NCBI GenBank assembly: GCA_009837685.1
Contig: VXTA01000117.1
Span: forward strand, 5,798-11,283
Direction: 5' to 3'
DNA from: Chloroflexota bacterium
GTDB lineage: Bacteria; Chloroflexota; Dehalococcoidia; Lucifugimonadales; Lucifugimonadaceae
Length of the DNA: 5,486 nucleotides
Below, in pieces: positions 1-5,486 of the stretch (the first letter of the stretch is position 1; the number at the start of each line of letters is the position of its first letter). The position numbers and the translations under genes are program-made. Below the pieces are notes generated by a model that saw only the letters and a list, made by a program, of their open reading frames with translations, did not search any database and was not told the DNA's origin.

Positions 1-1944
1 CTCCAGATCCTTCACGATCCGCGTCAACTCGTCCTTCGGCAAACCCATCTCAGCGCCGAATGGCTCGCCCTCATCGGCCAAAACCGTCGGCTCTAACTGC
101 CGTACCCGGTCATTGATATCGCGAATATCTTTAACGATGCTGTAGGGTGTGATTTCGTTCTCTAAGTTATGTTCCGTCTGCAACTTGCGACGACGCTCCG
201 TCTCCGAGATCGCAAACGTCATCGAGTCGGTGTACTTGTCCGCATACATCACCACCTTGCCCTCGATATGCCGCGCCGCCCTGCCAATGGTCTGGATCAA
301 CGACGTCCCGGAACGCAGATAGCCTTCCTTGTCCGCATCCAAGATCGCCACTAACGACACCTCCGGCAGATCCAACCCTTCTCGGAGCAGATTGATACCC
401 ACCACAACGTCGTACACCCCTAGCCGCAAGTCGCGCAATATCTCGGTGCGCTCCAACGTGTCGATCTCCGAATGCAGATAGTGCACCCGTATCCCAAGCT
501 CACGCAGATAATCAGCCAAATCCTCCGCCATCCGCTTCGTCAGCGTCGTAACCAACACCCGTTGCTGCTTCGCCGTCGTCGCCCGAATCCGCTCTATTAG
601 ATCGTCGATCTGGTTCTCTGTCGGCAAAACCTCGATCTCAGGATCGATCAATCCCGTAGGCCGAATGATCTGTTCAACTCGCTGCTCCTCGTGCGCACCC
701 TCATACGGACCCGGCGTAGCCGACACGTACACGACCTGATTGACCCGATCCTCAAACTCCTCAAATGTCAGCGGCCGGTTGTCGATCGCCGATGGCAACC
801 TGAAACCATACTCGACCAGATTCGTCTTCCGCGCGTAGTCCCCGTGATACATCCCACGAATCTGTGACAGCGTCATGTGCGACTCGTCGATGAACAGCAA
901 GAAATCCTCTGGGAAGTAGTCCAAAAGCGTCCACGGTGCCGAACCAGCAGGTCGTCGACCAAGCGGACGTGAATAGTTTTCGATACCCGGACAAGTCCCA
1001 GTCTCGTGCATCATCTCAAGATCGAACAACGTCCGCTGCTCTAACCGCTCTGCCTCCAACAGCTTTCCTTCGCCGCGGAACAACTCCAGCTGCTCTTCGA
1101 GCTCCGTCCGAATATCCTTCAACGCATCGGCAAACTCTTCCTCTGGAGTGATGAAGTGTTTGCCCGGATAGATGTCGTACTCTTCCGCCTCGTTCAAAAT
1201 CTCGCCGGTCAGTGGGTCGATAATCGTGATGCGCTCGATCTCGTCGCCGAAAAACTCGATCCGCACCGCCAACTCTTCGTCGGCCGGCATGATCTCCAGC
1301 GAATCGCCCCGTACCCTGAACGTCCCGCGTCGCAGATCCATCATGTTGCGGTCGTAGTACATCCCCACAAGCCGACGCGTCACTCGAGTCAAACCCGGTT
1401 CGTCACCCACACGAAGCCGCAACGTTATCTGGTTATATTCCTGCGGCGAACCCAACCCGTAGATGCACGACACGCTAGCCACGATCAGCGTATCCCGTCG
1501 CGTCATCAGCGAACGCGTGGCCGCGTGCCTTAAACGATCGATCTCCTCGTTGATGTCCGTCTCTTTCTCGATGTACGTGTCCGAACGCGGGATGTACGCC
1601 TCCGGCTGGTAGTAGTCGTAATACGACACGAAATACTGCACCGAGTTGTTCGGAAAATACGTCTGAAACTCGGTCGCCAACTGCGCCGCAAGTGTCTTGT
1701 TGTGAGCAATCACCAGCGTCGGACGCTGCACCTTCTCGACGATACTCGCCATCGTGAAGGTCTTACCCGATCCCGTTACTCCGAGAAGCGTCTGATGCTT
1801 GAGATTCTTATCGCCGATCCCATTGACGACCTTATCGATGGCGTGAGGCTGGTCGCCCTGCGGTGTGAACTCGTGCTCGATCTTGAATTCGCCCGTAGTC
1901 GGTGCGGTGATCGGAACGACTGCTGGCTCTGCAATGGTGGTCAT
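1..1944 (-). CDS. uvrB: UvrABC system protein B (excinuclease ABC subunit B), C-terminus cut by the window edge
   Basis: UvrB is the cytoplasmic ATP-dependent helicase-like subunit of nucleotide excision repair: UvrA loads it at lesions and it then recruits UvrC for incision. I translated the minus strand from the ATG at 1944-1942 and found no stop for 648 codons to the left edge. Visible landmarks: Walker A GVTGSGKT at residues 55-62; the tyrosine-rich beta-hairpin that probes the damaged strand ([17 protein letters not shown], from about 108); DESH Walker B at 353-356; SATP at 408-411; motif [10 protein letters not shown] at 551-558. The family is usually about 660-680 residues, so roughly the last 25-35, including the UVR motif that contacts UvrC, lie outside. 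The start is fixed by an in-frame TAA only four codons upstream (1956-1954). No Shine-Dalgarno sequence is visible. The gene diverges from the SNase-fold gene. Identification is secure from family motifs; the frame is intact. Confidence 0.97.
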   Translation of the reverse strand, partial: MTTIAEPAVVPITAPTTGEFKIEHEFTPQGDQPHAIDKVVNGIGDKNLKHQTLLGVTGSGKTFTMASIVEKVQRPTLVIAHNKTLAAQLATEFQTYFPNNSVQYFVSYYDYYQPEAYIPRSDTYIEKETDINEEIDRLRHAATRSLMTRRDTLIVASVSCIYGLGSPQEYNQITLRLRVGDEPGLTRVTRRLVGMYYDRNMMDLRRGTFRVRGDSLEIMPADEELAVRIEFFGDEIERITIIDPLTGEILNEAEEYDIYPGKHFITPEEEFADALKDIRTELEEQLELFRGEGKLLEAERLEQRTLFDLEMMHETGTCPGIENYSRPLGRRPAGSAPWTLLDYFPEDFLLFIDESHMTLSQIRGMYHGDYARKTNLVEYGFRLPSAIDNRPLTFEEFEDRVNQVVYVSATPGPYEGAHEEQRVEQIIRPTGLIDPEIEVLPTENQIDDLIERIRATTAKQQRVLVTTLTKRMAEDLADYLRELGIRVHYLHSEIDTLERTEILRDLRLGVYDVVVGINLLREGLDLPEVSLVAILDADKEGYLRSGTSLIQTIGRAARHIEGKVVMYADKYTDSMTFAISETERRRKLQTEHNLENEITPYSIVKDIRDINDRVRQLEPTVLADEGEPFGAEMGLPKDELTRIVKDLE

Positions 1945-1950
1945 ATTGCG

Positions 1951-1979
1951 ATTTTACCGATGTCTTAGATACGGTTCAG
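1951..1979 (-). promoter_or_regulatory. Candidate uvrB promoter giving a leaderless transcript
   Basis: On the minus strand a TAAAAT hexamer (1956-1951; 5 of 6 to the -10 consensus) lies exactly six bases before the uvrB ATG, so standard spacing puts +1 on the A of the start codon. A weak CTGAAC (1979-1974; 3 of 6 to TTGACA) sits 17 bases upstream. The -35 is poor and AT-rich hexamers are easy to find in a spacer, so this is inference. It agrees with the absence of a Shine-Dalgarno sequence before uvrB. Confidence 0.35.
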
Positions 1980-2035
1980 AAATTAAAGTTGCGAATAACC
2001 AGAACGCACTCTGTTTTCACTACGCGCGACTAGCA

Positions 2036-2764
2036 ATGAACACAAGGTTACAAGGGCCCGACAACGACCCTGAAAACGACCAGTCGCGCCGCAATGACGA
2101 CGACGAGATCGACCTCCGATATCGCTACTACGAAATCGACGAAGACGAGAACCACACCGACGACTACGAACCTCCTCAGCGTCGCGCCGTTGACGGTTGG
2201 AGCACCGAATCCGAGCCCACCAGCCCATGGTGGATAAAAGCCGGAATCGCCGCCATCTCAATCCTTATCGTCCTCGGACTAGTTGCCGGTCTAGCAGGAC
2301 CGTTCCTTGGATCATTCGGATCTGACCAACCGGAACGCATCGAATACATCCCCGCACAGGTAGTCGAAGTAGTCGATGTCCGCACCATCATCGTCGATAT
2401 CGACGGCGAACTTGCCACCGTCCGTTACATCGGAGTCGATCCGCTGCCGCTGGAGAGCGCCTGGTACGACATCAGCATACTGGCGCATCAACAACTCGTC
2501 GGAAACAGCGAAGTGCTATTAGAAGCAGACGAGATCGACACCGACGAATTCGGACGACTCCTGCGCTACGTGTACGCCGACCGCGCAATGGTCAACGGCC
2601 TCTTGTTGCGTAATGGCGTCGCCCTACCCGGCGAAGAACAAGACGGCTTGAACCGCCATTACGCCAACCTCCAATTCTGGAGCGAAACGGCAAGATTCGA
2701 GCAACTCGGGCACTGGAGCGGCACACCCCCGCAATTCACAAACAACGACGGGGGCGTGAACTGA
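2036..2764 (+). CDS. Membrane-anchored staphylococcal-nuclease-fold protein with a degenerate active site
   Basis: The protein has 242 residues. Residues 1-64 are hydrophilic and very acidic, probably disordered and cytoplasmic. A single membrane segment runs about 67-94 (begins WWIKAGIAAI). An extracytoplasmic SNase (thermonuclease) domain fills about 104-225. It aligns without gaps to the first part of Staphylococcus nuclease and matches again at EFGRLLRYVYADRAMVN, corresponding to the family's KYGRGLAYIYADGKMVN. Of the known catalytic residues, Arg35, Asp40 and Arg87 are kept (R130, D135, R174), but calcium-binding Asp21 is Arg116, Thr41 is Pro136 and the general base Glu43 is Pro138. Family membership is well supported; nuclease activity is doubtful. 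The start chosen is the only ATG in the spacer after uvrB. An upstream in-frame ATG at 1865 would overlap uvrB and add an unrelated sequence. No Shine-Dalgarno sequence is evident. Its stop overlaps the likely start of the MFS gene. Confidence 0.85.
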   Translation: MNTRLQGPDNDPENDQSRRNDDDEIDLRYRYYEIDEDENHTDDYEPPQRRAVDGWSTESEPTSPWWIKAGIAAISILIVLGLVAGLAGPFLGSFGSDQPERIEYIPAQVVEVVDVRTIIVDIDGELATVRYIGVDPLPLESAWYDISILAHQQLVGNSEVLLEADEIDTDEFGRLLRYVYADRAMVNGLLLRNGVALPGEEQDGLNRHYANLQFWSETARFEQLGHWSGTPPQFTNNDGGVN

Positions 2765-4098
2765 AAATCCCATCGCTTGCTCGCAACGCTGCGTCGAGCG
2801 AGACGGCGAAACCGCGCGCAGCACCCAGACGGTCCAGACGTCAGCGGTCCGGTTTCGGCAACCCCCTGACGCGCTTCAAAGTAGTCCTTGATCGCGACTA
2901 CGCTCGACTCTGGGGCATTGGAGTCTCGACCAACACCATGCGCTGGCTCGAAACCGTCGCACTCGGCGTATACGTCTTCGACCTCACCGAATCAGCGTTC
3001 CTAGTCGGATTCGTCGGATTTCTACGCATGGCACCCATGCTCGTCCTCGGAGCCTTCATCGGCGCATTTGCCGATCGCGCAAATCGGCGCGCCATCCTAG
3101 CCATCGCTAACATCATCCTCGCCGTCGTCTACCTGACCCTCGCCCTACTCATCCTCTCCGACCGCATTGAGCTTTGGCACGTCTCGCTAGGAGCATTCAT
3201 CGCTGGCATCGTATGGGCCACCGACTTCCCAGTCCGACGCGCCATGATCGCCGACACCGTGCCCGCCGACCGCGTCTCGTCCGCATTCGGCGTCGACATG
3301 GCATCCAGCAACTTTTCACGCGTCATCGGCCCACTCGTCGGCGGCGCATTCCTGCAAGAGATCGGCATGCAAGCCGTCTACTTCCTAGGTACCGGCCTAT
3401 TCGTCGTCGCATCGTCCCTCGCATTCTCGATGCTCATCATCCACAAGCCATCGACACCCGAGACGCGAACCTCTCCCACTAGCAGCAGATTCGACCTCCG
3501 CTCCGGCGTCAAACACATCATCGGCGATACCGTCCTCCTCGTCACCATCATCGTCACCATCACCATGAACCTCTTCGCATTCCCCTACCAGCAGATGATC
3601 CCGGTGCTCGGAGCCGAAAAGCTGATGGTCGCGCCCGTCCTCGTCGGACTCCTCCTCAGCGTCGAAGGACTCGGAGCCACCCTCGGCGCACTCACCATCG
3701 CCGCCATTGCACAACCCCGACACTTCACCCGCGTCTACATCTACGCCTCCCTCGGATTCCTACTTGTGATCGCCGCATTCGCCCTCGCACCCTGGTACTG
3801 GCTCGCCATCCCTCTCCTCTTCATCGGCGGATTCGGCATGTCCGGATTCGGCACCATGCAATCCATCATCGTCGTCTCCTCTACCCGACCCGAAATGCGC
3901 GGCCGCGTCCTCGGCGTTTTAGCAGTAGCCATCGGTTCCGGCCCCATCGGAGCCCTCCACATCGGCTGGCTAGCCACCCAAATCGGCACCGACACCGCAG
4001 TCCTAGCCATCGCCATAGTTGGCATGGTCCTAACCATCATTCCCCTACTGATATGGCGAAAGTATCTGCGTAGCATTCCGAGGTATCGGTCAGGGTAA
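2761..4098 (+). CDS. MFS transporter, EntS/MFS_3-like exporter, probable non-ATG start
   Basis: This is an integral inner-membrane secondary transporter of the major facilitator superfamily, probably a proton-driven exporter; the substrate cannot be read from sequence. Numbering from the first Met (2938), it shows motif A GAFADRANRR at 42-51 after helix 2, a helix-5 GPxxGG (GPLVGG, 131-136), a hydrophilic central loop at about 170-195, and the second-half RPEMRGRVLG at 317-326, typical of the MFS_3 (enterobactin-exporter EntS) group. About twelve hydrophobic segments fit. Starting at 2938 would cut helix 1 and lose the conserved lead-in: the same frame upstream reads RFKVVLDRDYARLWGIGVS, the usual RDFRLLW-type N-terminus. 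The frame is open from 2614 but has no ATG, GTG or TTG before 2938. CTG at 2761 overlaps the SNase TGA as CTGA and gives 445 residues; CTG at 2866 gives 410. The family call is firm, the start is not. Confidence 0.85.
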   Translation: MKIPSLARNAASSETAKPRAAPRRSRRQRSGFGNPLTRFKVVLDRDYARLWGIGVSTNTMRWLETVALGVYVFDLTESAFLVGFVGFLRMAPMLVLGAFIGAFADRANRRAILAIANIILAVVYLTLALLILSDRIELWHVSLGAFIAGIVWATDFPVRRAMIADTVPADRVSSAFGVDMASSNFSRVIGPLVGGAFLQEIGMQAVYFLGTGLFVVASSLAFSMLIIHKPSTPETRTSPTSSRFDLRSGVKHIIGDTVLLVTIIVTITMNLFAFPYQQMIPVLGAEKLMVAPVLVGLLLSVEGLGATLGALTIAAIAQPRHFTRVYIYASLGFLLVIAAFALAPWYWLAIPLLFIGGFGMSGFGTMQSIIVVSSTRPEMRGRVLGVLAVAIGSGPIGALHIGWLATQIGTDTAVLAIAIVGMVLTIIPLLIWRKYLRSIPRYRSG

Positions 4099-4105
4099 TT
4101 TCGTC

Positions 4106-4125
4106 ATTCCCGCGCAGGCGGGAAT
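4106..4125 (+). repeat. Hairpin ATTCCCGC-GCAG-GCGGGAAT in repeat copy 1
   Basis: This is a perfect 8-bp stem with a four-base GCAG loop, eight bases after the MFS stop codon. No T-run follows on either strand, so it is not a classic intrinsic terminator, although it could stabilise the 3' end of the SNase-MFS transcript. The ATTCCC...GGGAAT motif resembles widespread bacterial palindromic repeats such as the neisserial dRS3 type. Confidence 0.8.
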
Positions 4126-4158
4126 CCAGAGGAGACCAGATGAGAGGCGGCAACAGCC

Positions 4159-4181
4159 CCCTCTCCCTCGATGGGAGAGGG
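4159..4181 (+). repeat. Hairpin CCCTCTCCC-TCGAT-GGGAGAGGG in repeat copy 1
   Basis: This is a perfect 9-bp pyrimidine/purine stem around a TCGAT loop. The equivalent in copy 2 (5264-5286) keeps the loop and the left arm, with one mismatch in the right arm. There is no following T-tract. Confidence 0.75.
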
Positions 4182-4309
4182 CTAGGTGAGGGTGACTGGG
4201 ATGGACCAACGGGAGGGGTACGGTAAACAAACACCGACTCAAACACCATTACCATCATTCCAAATCATGGCAATCATAGTTCACAAGCCCCGCAACGCAT
4301 TAGTATGTC

Positions 4310-4338
4310 TTGACCATAAACATAGATATGGCTAATAT
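4310..4338 (+). promoter_or_regulatory. Strong sigma70-type promoter of vapBC
   Basis: TTGACC (4310-4315; 5 of 6 to consensus) is followed by a 17-base spacer and TAATAT (4333-4338; 4 of 6 to TATAAT, all A/T). Standard spacing puts +1 at A4345, two bases before the vapB ATG, leaving no room for a ribosome binding site. The -10 lies inside two ATATGG direct repeats (4326-4331 and 4335-4340, 9-base period), a plausible operator for autorepression by the antitoxin or the VapBC complex. The hexamers are seen; the regulation is inferred from how such operons usually work. Confidence 0.7.
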
Positions 4339-4346
4339 GGGTATAC

Positions 4347-4595
4347 ATGAAGACCACGCTTGAAATCCAAGATGAATTATTTGCGAGAGCAAAGCGGCAC
4401 GCCAAGCTCACCGGACGACCACTCAGAGCCGTAGTTGAAGAAGGGCTGCGTCAAGTGCTAGCATCACCCAGCCGTCAAGAACCCTACGAGCTTCCAGACC
4501 TTAGTGTTGGTGAAGCTGGTGGACACGATCCGTTGGAGACCTACTCGTGGCAAGATCTGCGCGATGAGATCTACGCGAATCCGACTGTCCAATGA
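4347..4595 (+). CDS. vapB: VapB-type antitoxin, ribbon-helix-helix family
   Basis: This is the antitoxin of a type II toxin-antitoxin pair: it should bind and neutralise the PIN-domain toxin encoded next and repress the operon. The protein has 82 residues. Residues 2-7 (KTTLEI) form the expected DNA-contacting beta strand, and helices at about 8-20 and 24-39 complete a ribbon-helix-helix fold (ELFARAKRHAKLTGRPLRAVVEEGL), a pattern typical of VapB antitoxins paired with PIN toxins. The tail contains a proline- and acid-rich linker and ends in SWQDLRDEIYANP (67-79), the sort of segment that wraps the toxin. The ATG is supported by the match of the very N-terminus to the family and by the promoter just upstream; no Shine-Dalgarno sequence is present. 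The stop overlaps the toxin start by four bases (ATGA), which implies translational coupling. Third positions are less GC-biased than in the MFS gene. Confidence 0.88.
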   Translation: MKTTLEIQDELFARAKRHAKLTGRPLRAVVEEGLRQVLASPSRQEPYELPDLSVGEAGGHDPLETYSWQDLRDEIYANPTVQ

Positions 4596-5053
4596 TCGCT
4601 GTTGATACGAATCTGCTTGTCTACGCCCACCGCCGCGAGTCACGCTATCACGAAGCCGCGGCTTCAATCATGCGTGGATTAGCGGAAGGAAACGATGTTT
4701 GGGCAATTCCTTGGCCCTGTTGTTACGAATTTCTAAGCGTGGTGACGAATCGTCGTATCTGGAAGGAAAACGCCACTAGCCAAGAACAATCATGGCGTCA
4801 ACTCACCGCTTGGACCTCTTCGCCTTCAGTGCGGTTGATTGGTGAGACCGAGGACTTTACTCAGATACTGGAGAGATTCGTGCTACGTCCTAGAGTGATA
4901 GGTGGAGTCGTGCATGATGCCCGAATAGCCGCCATCTGCGTCGCACACGGAGTCGATGCCCTCCTCACCCGCGACCGCGATTTCTCTCTATTCCCAGAAC
5001 TGCGCACAAGCAACCCAATCCCCGACACCCATCACCAACAGCCGCGTCTGTAA
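4592..5053 (+). CDS. vapC: VapC-type PIN-domain toxin (predicted ribonuclease)
   Basis: The protein has 153 residues and a PIN domain over almost its whole length. VapC toxins are magnesium-dependent endoribonucleases that cut RNA, often tRNA or rRNA, when released from their antitoxin. The acidic set is present: D5 in AVDTNLLVYA, E46 in CCYEFLSVVT, D109 in VVHDARIAAI, and D128 with D130 in LLTRDRDFSLFPEL. The active site therefore looks intact and the frame is unbroken. The start ATG overlaps the antitoxin stop as ATGA. Homologues commonly end shortly after FPELR..NP; here about 11 further residues (PDTHHQQPRL and neighbours) follow, of no recognised type, and the stop lies 18 bases before the repeat module at 5071. 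Family and partner are clear; the RNA target cannot be predicted. Base use is more relaxed than in the MFS gene, which may reflect horizontal transfer. Confidence 0.9.
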   Translation: MIAVDTNLLVYAHRRESRYHEAAASIMRGLAEGNDVWAIPWPCCYEFLSVVTNRRIWKENATSQEQSWRQLTAWTSSPSVRLIGETEDFTQILERFVLRPRVIGGVVHDARIAAICVAHGVDALLTRDRDFSLFPELRTSNPIPDTHHQQPRL

Positions 5054-5070
5054 CCACTTCCACTCCCCTC

Positions 5071-5203
5071 ATTCCCGCGCAGACCGGCGCTTCAGCGGAC
5101 GGAATCTCTATCCAGAAGAGTCGTGGGTTTCCCCCGCTCTGCGGGGGAAATGTCCGAAGGACAAAGGGGGCGCGAAGCGAACGCAGGGGGATGCCCGCCC
5201 ACC
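5071..5203 (+). repeat. Hairpin-rich repeat module preceding copy 2
   Basis: This is the left part of the 398-base region without a convincing gene between vapC and 5452. It opens with ATTCCCGCGCAG, the same 12 bases that start the copy-1 hairpin, but the right arm is separated: GCG at 5095-5097, then GGAAT at 5101-5105 after a three-base bulge, so a longer imperfect stem can still form. A TCCAGAAGAG block follows, resembling TCCAGAGGAG in copy 1. A perfect hairpin at 5128-5150 comes next, then a small TGTCC-GAA-GGACA stem at 5151-5163 and G-rich DNA. It appears to be a diverged relative of the same repeat family joined to another module. Reading frames across it look like chance. Confidence 0.6.
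5128..5150 (+). repeat. Perfect 10-bp hairpin TTTCCCCCGC-TCT-GCGGGGGAAA
   Basis: This is a perfect 10-bp stem with a three-base loop, 75 bases after the vapC stop. The right arm ends in AAA on the plus strand, so on the minus strand the stem also ends in only three A residues. Neither strand has a proper U-tract, so termination is possible but not shown. A short TGTCC-GAA-GGACA stem is directly adjacent. Confidence 0.75.
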
Positions 5204-5334
5204 ATTCGTTATACCCGCGCAGGCGGGTATCCAGAGGGGGGAAGACGAGAGGCGGCAACAGTCCCCTCTCCCTCGATGGGCGAGGGTCAGGGTGAGGGTG
5301 AACGGGGTGGACAAATGGGAGGTGTACGGTAAAC
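5204..5334 (+). repeat. Interspersed hairpin repeat, copy 2
   Basis: This is the direct-orientation relative of 4097-4228. Its first hairpin (5211-5230) reads ATACCCGC-GCAG-GCGGGTAT: relative to copy 1, both the T on the left arm and the A on the right arm have changed, so pairing is kept. The GAGAGGCGGCAACAG block is identical. The second hairpin (5264-5286) has one mismatch, and the final GTACGGTAAAC is identical. Together with copy 1 it brackets the vapBC operon. Confidence 0.8.
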
Positions 5335-5414
5335 GACCACCATCACATCCATCGATCACCACTCCAATCAACCCGCCGTACACACTGCAACTGGCTCTGC
5401 AACACCCTCTAAAA

Positions 5415-5444
5415 CCGACACTCTCGAACATCCCGAACTAAAGT
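5415..5444 (+). promoter_or_regulatory. Weak candidate promoter before the right-edge gene
   Basis: CCGACA (5415-5420; 4 of 6) and TAAAGT (5439-5444; 4 of 6) are 18 bases apart and would place +1 at about 5451, one base before the ATG at 5452. It is suggestive only because the same close promoter-to-ATG geometry is seen at vapB and uvrB. The rest of 5335-5450 is C- and A-rich sequence in which I see no further feature. Confidence 0.25.
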
Positions 5445-5451
5445 AAATCCC

Positions 5452-5486
5452 ATGACCATCCGCCTCTCCGCAGTCACGACCGCTCG
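5452..5486 (+). CDS. Possible start of a gene running off the right edge
   Basis: An ATG opens a frame reading MTIRLSAVTTAR that is still open at the window end. Only eleven complete codons are visible, so no family can be named. Support is limited to the C/G-ending codons, as in the genes to the left, and to a weak promoter-like pair just upstream; there is no Shine-Dalgarno sequence. It could equally be a chance ATG. Confidence 0.35.
   Translation, partial: MTIRLSAVTTA

Larger units (their letters stand above)
4097..4228 (+). repeat. Interspersed hairpin repeat, copy 1
   Basis: A non-coding segment of about 130 bases beginning at the stop codon of the MFS gene. It matches 5204-5334 at about 85% by hand alignment, from the ATTCG-like start to the shared end GTACGGTAAAC. 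Its order is a GC-rich hairpin (4106-4125), the block GAGAGGCGGCAACAG, a second hairpin (4159-4181), a GGTGAGGGTGA block, and a G-rich tail. No terminal inverted repeats, transposase or target-site duplication are evident, so it resembles REP-like or other small interspersed palindromic elements rather than an insertion sequence. Weak similarity may continue some 40 bases past 4228. Confidence 0.8.

Noticed and set aside
1156..1533. Plus-strand open frame inside uvrB
   Set aside because: It is antisense to a fully conserved part of uvrB, with arginine- and histidine-rich low-complexity content, so it is a shadow frame.
2000..2017. Possible LexA/SOS box in the uvrB spacer (GAAC...GTTT)
   Set aside because: The half-sites are seven bases apart rather than the four of the Gram-positive-type box and the second half is imperfect; no CTG-N10-CAG site is present either.
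1865..2035. Upstream extension of the SNase gene to the in-frame ATG at 1865
   Set aside because: It would overlap the 5' end of uvrB on the opposite strand and add a sequence with no relation to the protein; the ATG at 2036 gives a sensible acidic N-terminus and membrane anchor.
3397..4076. Minus-strand open frames under the MFS gene
   Set aside because: They are antisense shadows caused by strong third-position C bias; the translations are repetitive in D/E or M/R and match no fold.
4097..4130. Rho-independent terminator after the MFS gene
   Set aside because: The hairpin is strong but is followed by CCAGAGG rather than a T-run, and the same hairpin recurs as part of a repeat.
4097..5334. 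Composite transposon or CRISPR-like array
   Set aside because: No transposase, terminal inverted repeats or target duplications are seen, and there are only two full repeat copies with no regular spacers.
4956..5441. Open frames on both strands across the repeat region
   Set aside because: They run through repeat hairpins and the vapC 3' end, and proline/arginine-rich translation and lack of any recognisable domain indicate chance frames in GC-rich repeats.

Overview
This is a bacterial window, moderately GC-rich and strongly biased to C or G at third codon positions. It carries ordinary housekeeping genes, a repeat-rich intergenic zone and a toxin-antitoxin pair. The gene families do not fix a taxon. 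The style (acidic membrane-anchored SNase-fold protein, many starts without a Shine-Dalgarno sequence, short GC-rich hairpin repeats of the ATTCCCGC...GCGGGAAT type) would fit an environmental Chloroflexota genome, but that is a low-confidence guess.

Layout. Bases 1-1944 (minus strand) hold nearly all of uvrB, the damage-recognition helicase of nucleotide excision repair. The frame is intact, and only the C-terminal end (UVR motif) lies beyond the left edge. A 91-base divergent spacer separates it from a plus-strand gene (2036-2764) for a single-pass membrane protein with a staphylococcal-nuclease fold whose catalytic residues are partly lost. An MFS exporter follows (to 4098). Its reading frame runs upstream of the first ATG into the end of the SNase gene, so its real start is probably a non-ATG codon overlapping the SNase stop.

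From 4097 on, the DNA changes character. A repeat of about 130 bases begins at the MFS stop codon and recurs in direct orientation at 5204-5334. Between the copies sits a VapBC-type type II toxin-antitoxin operon (4347-5053) with a near-consensus sigma70 promoter placed so close to the vapB ATG that its mRNA should be almost leaderless. A second hairpin-rich module (5071-5203) precedes the second repeat copy. A new gene may begin at 5452 and run off the right edge.

How it fits together. uvrB and the SNase gene are divergent neighbours with no sign of a shared function. The SNase and MFS genes look translationally coupled. The vapBC operon is a separate accessory unit bounded by repeats. I see no complete mobile element, CRISPR array, tRNA or rRNA, and no clear new multi-gene system. 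The points most worth a second look are the degenerate SNase site, the missing canonical MFS start, the repeats with compensatory base changes, and the recurring leaderless-type promoters.
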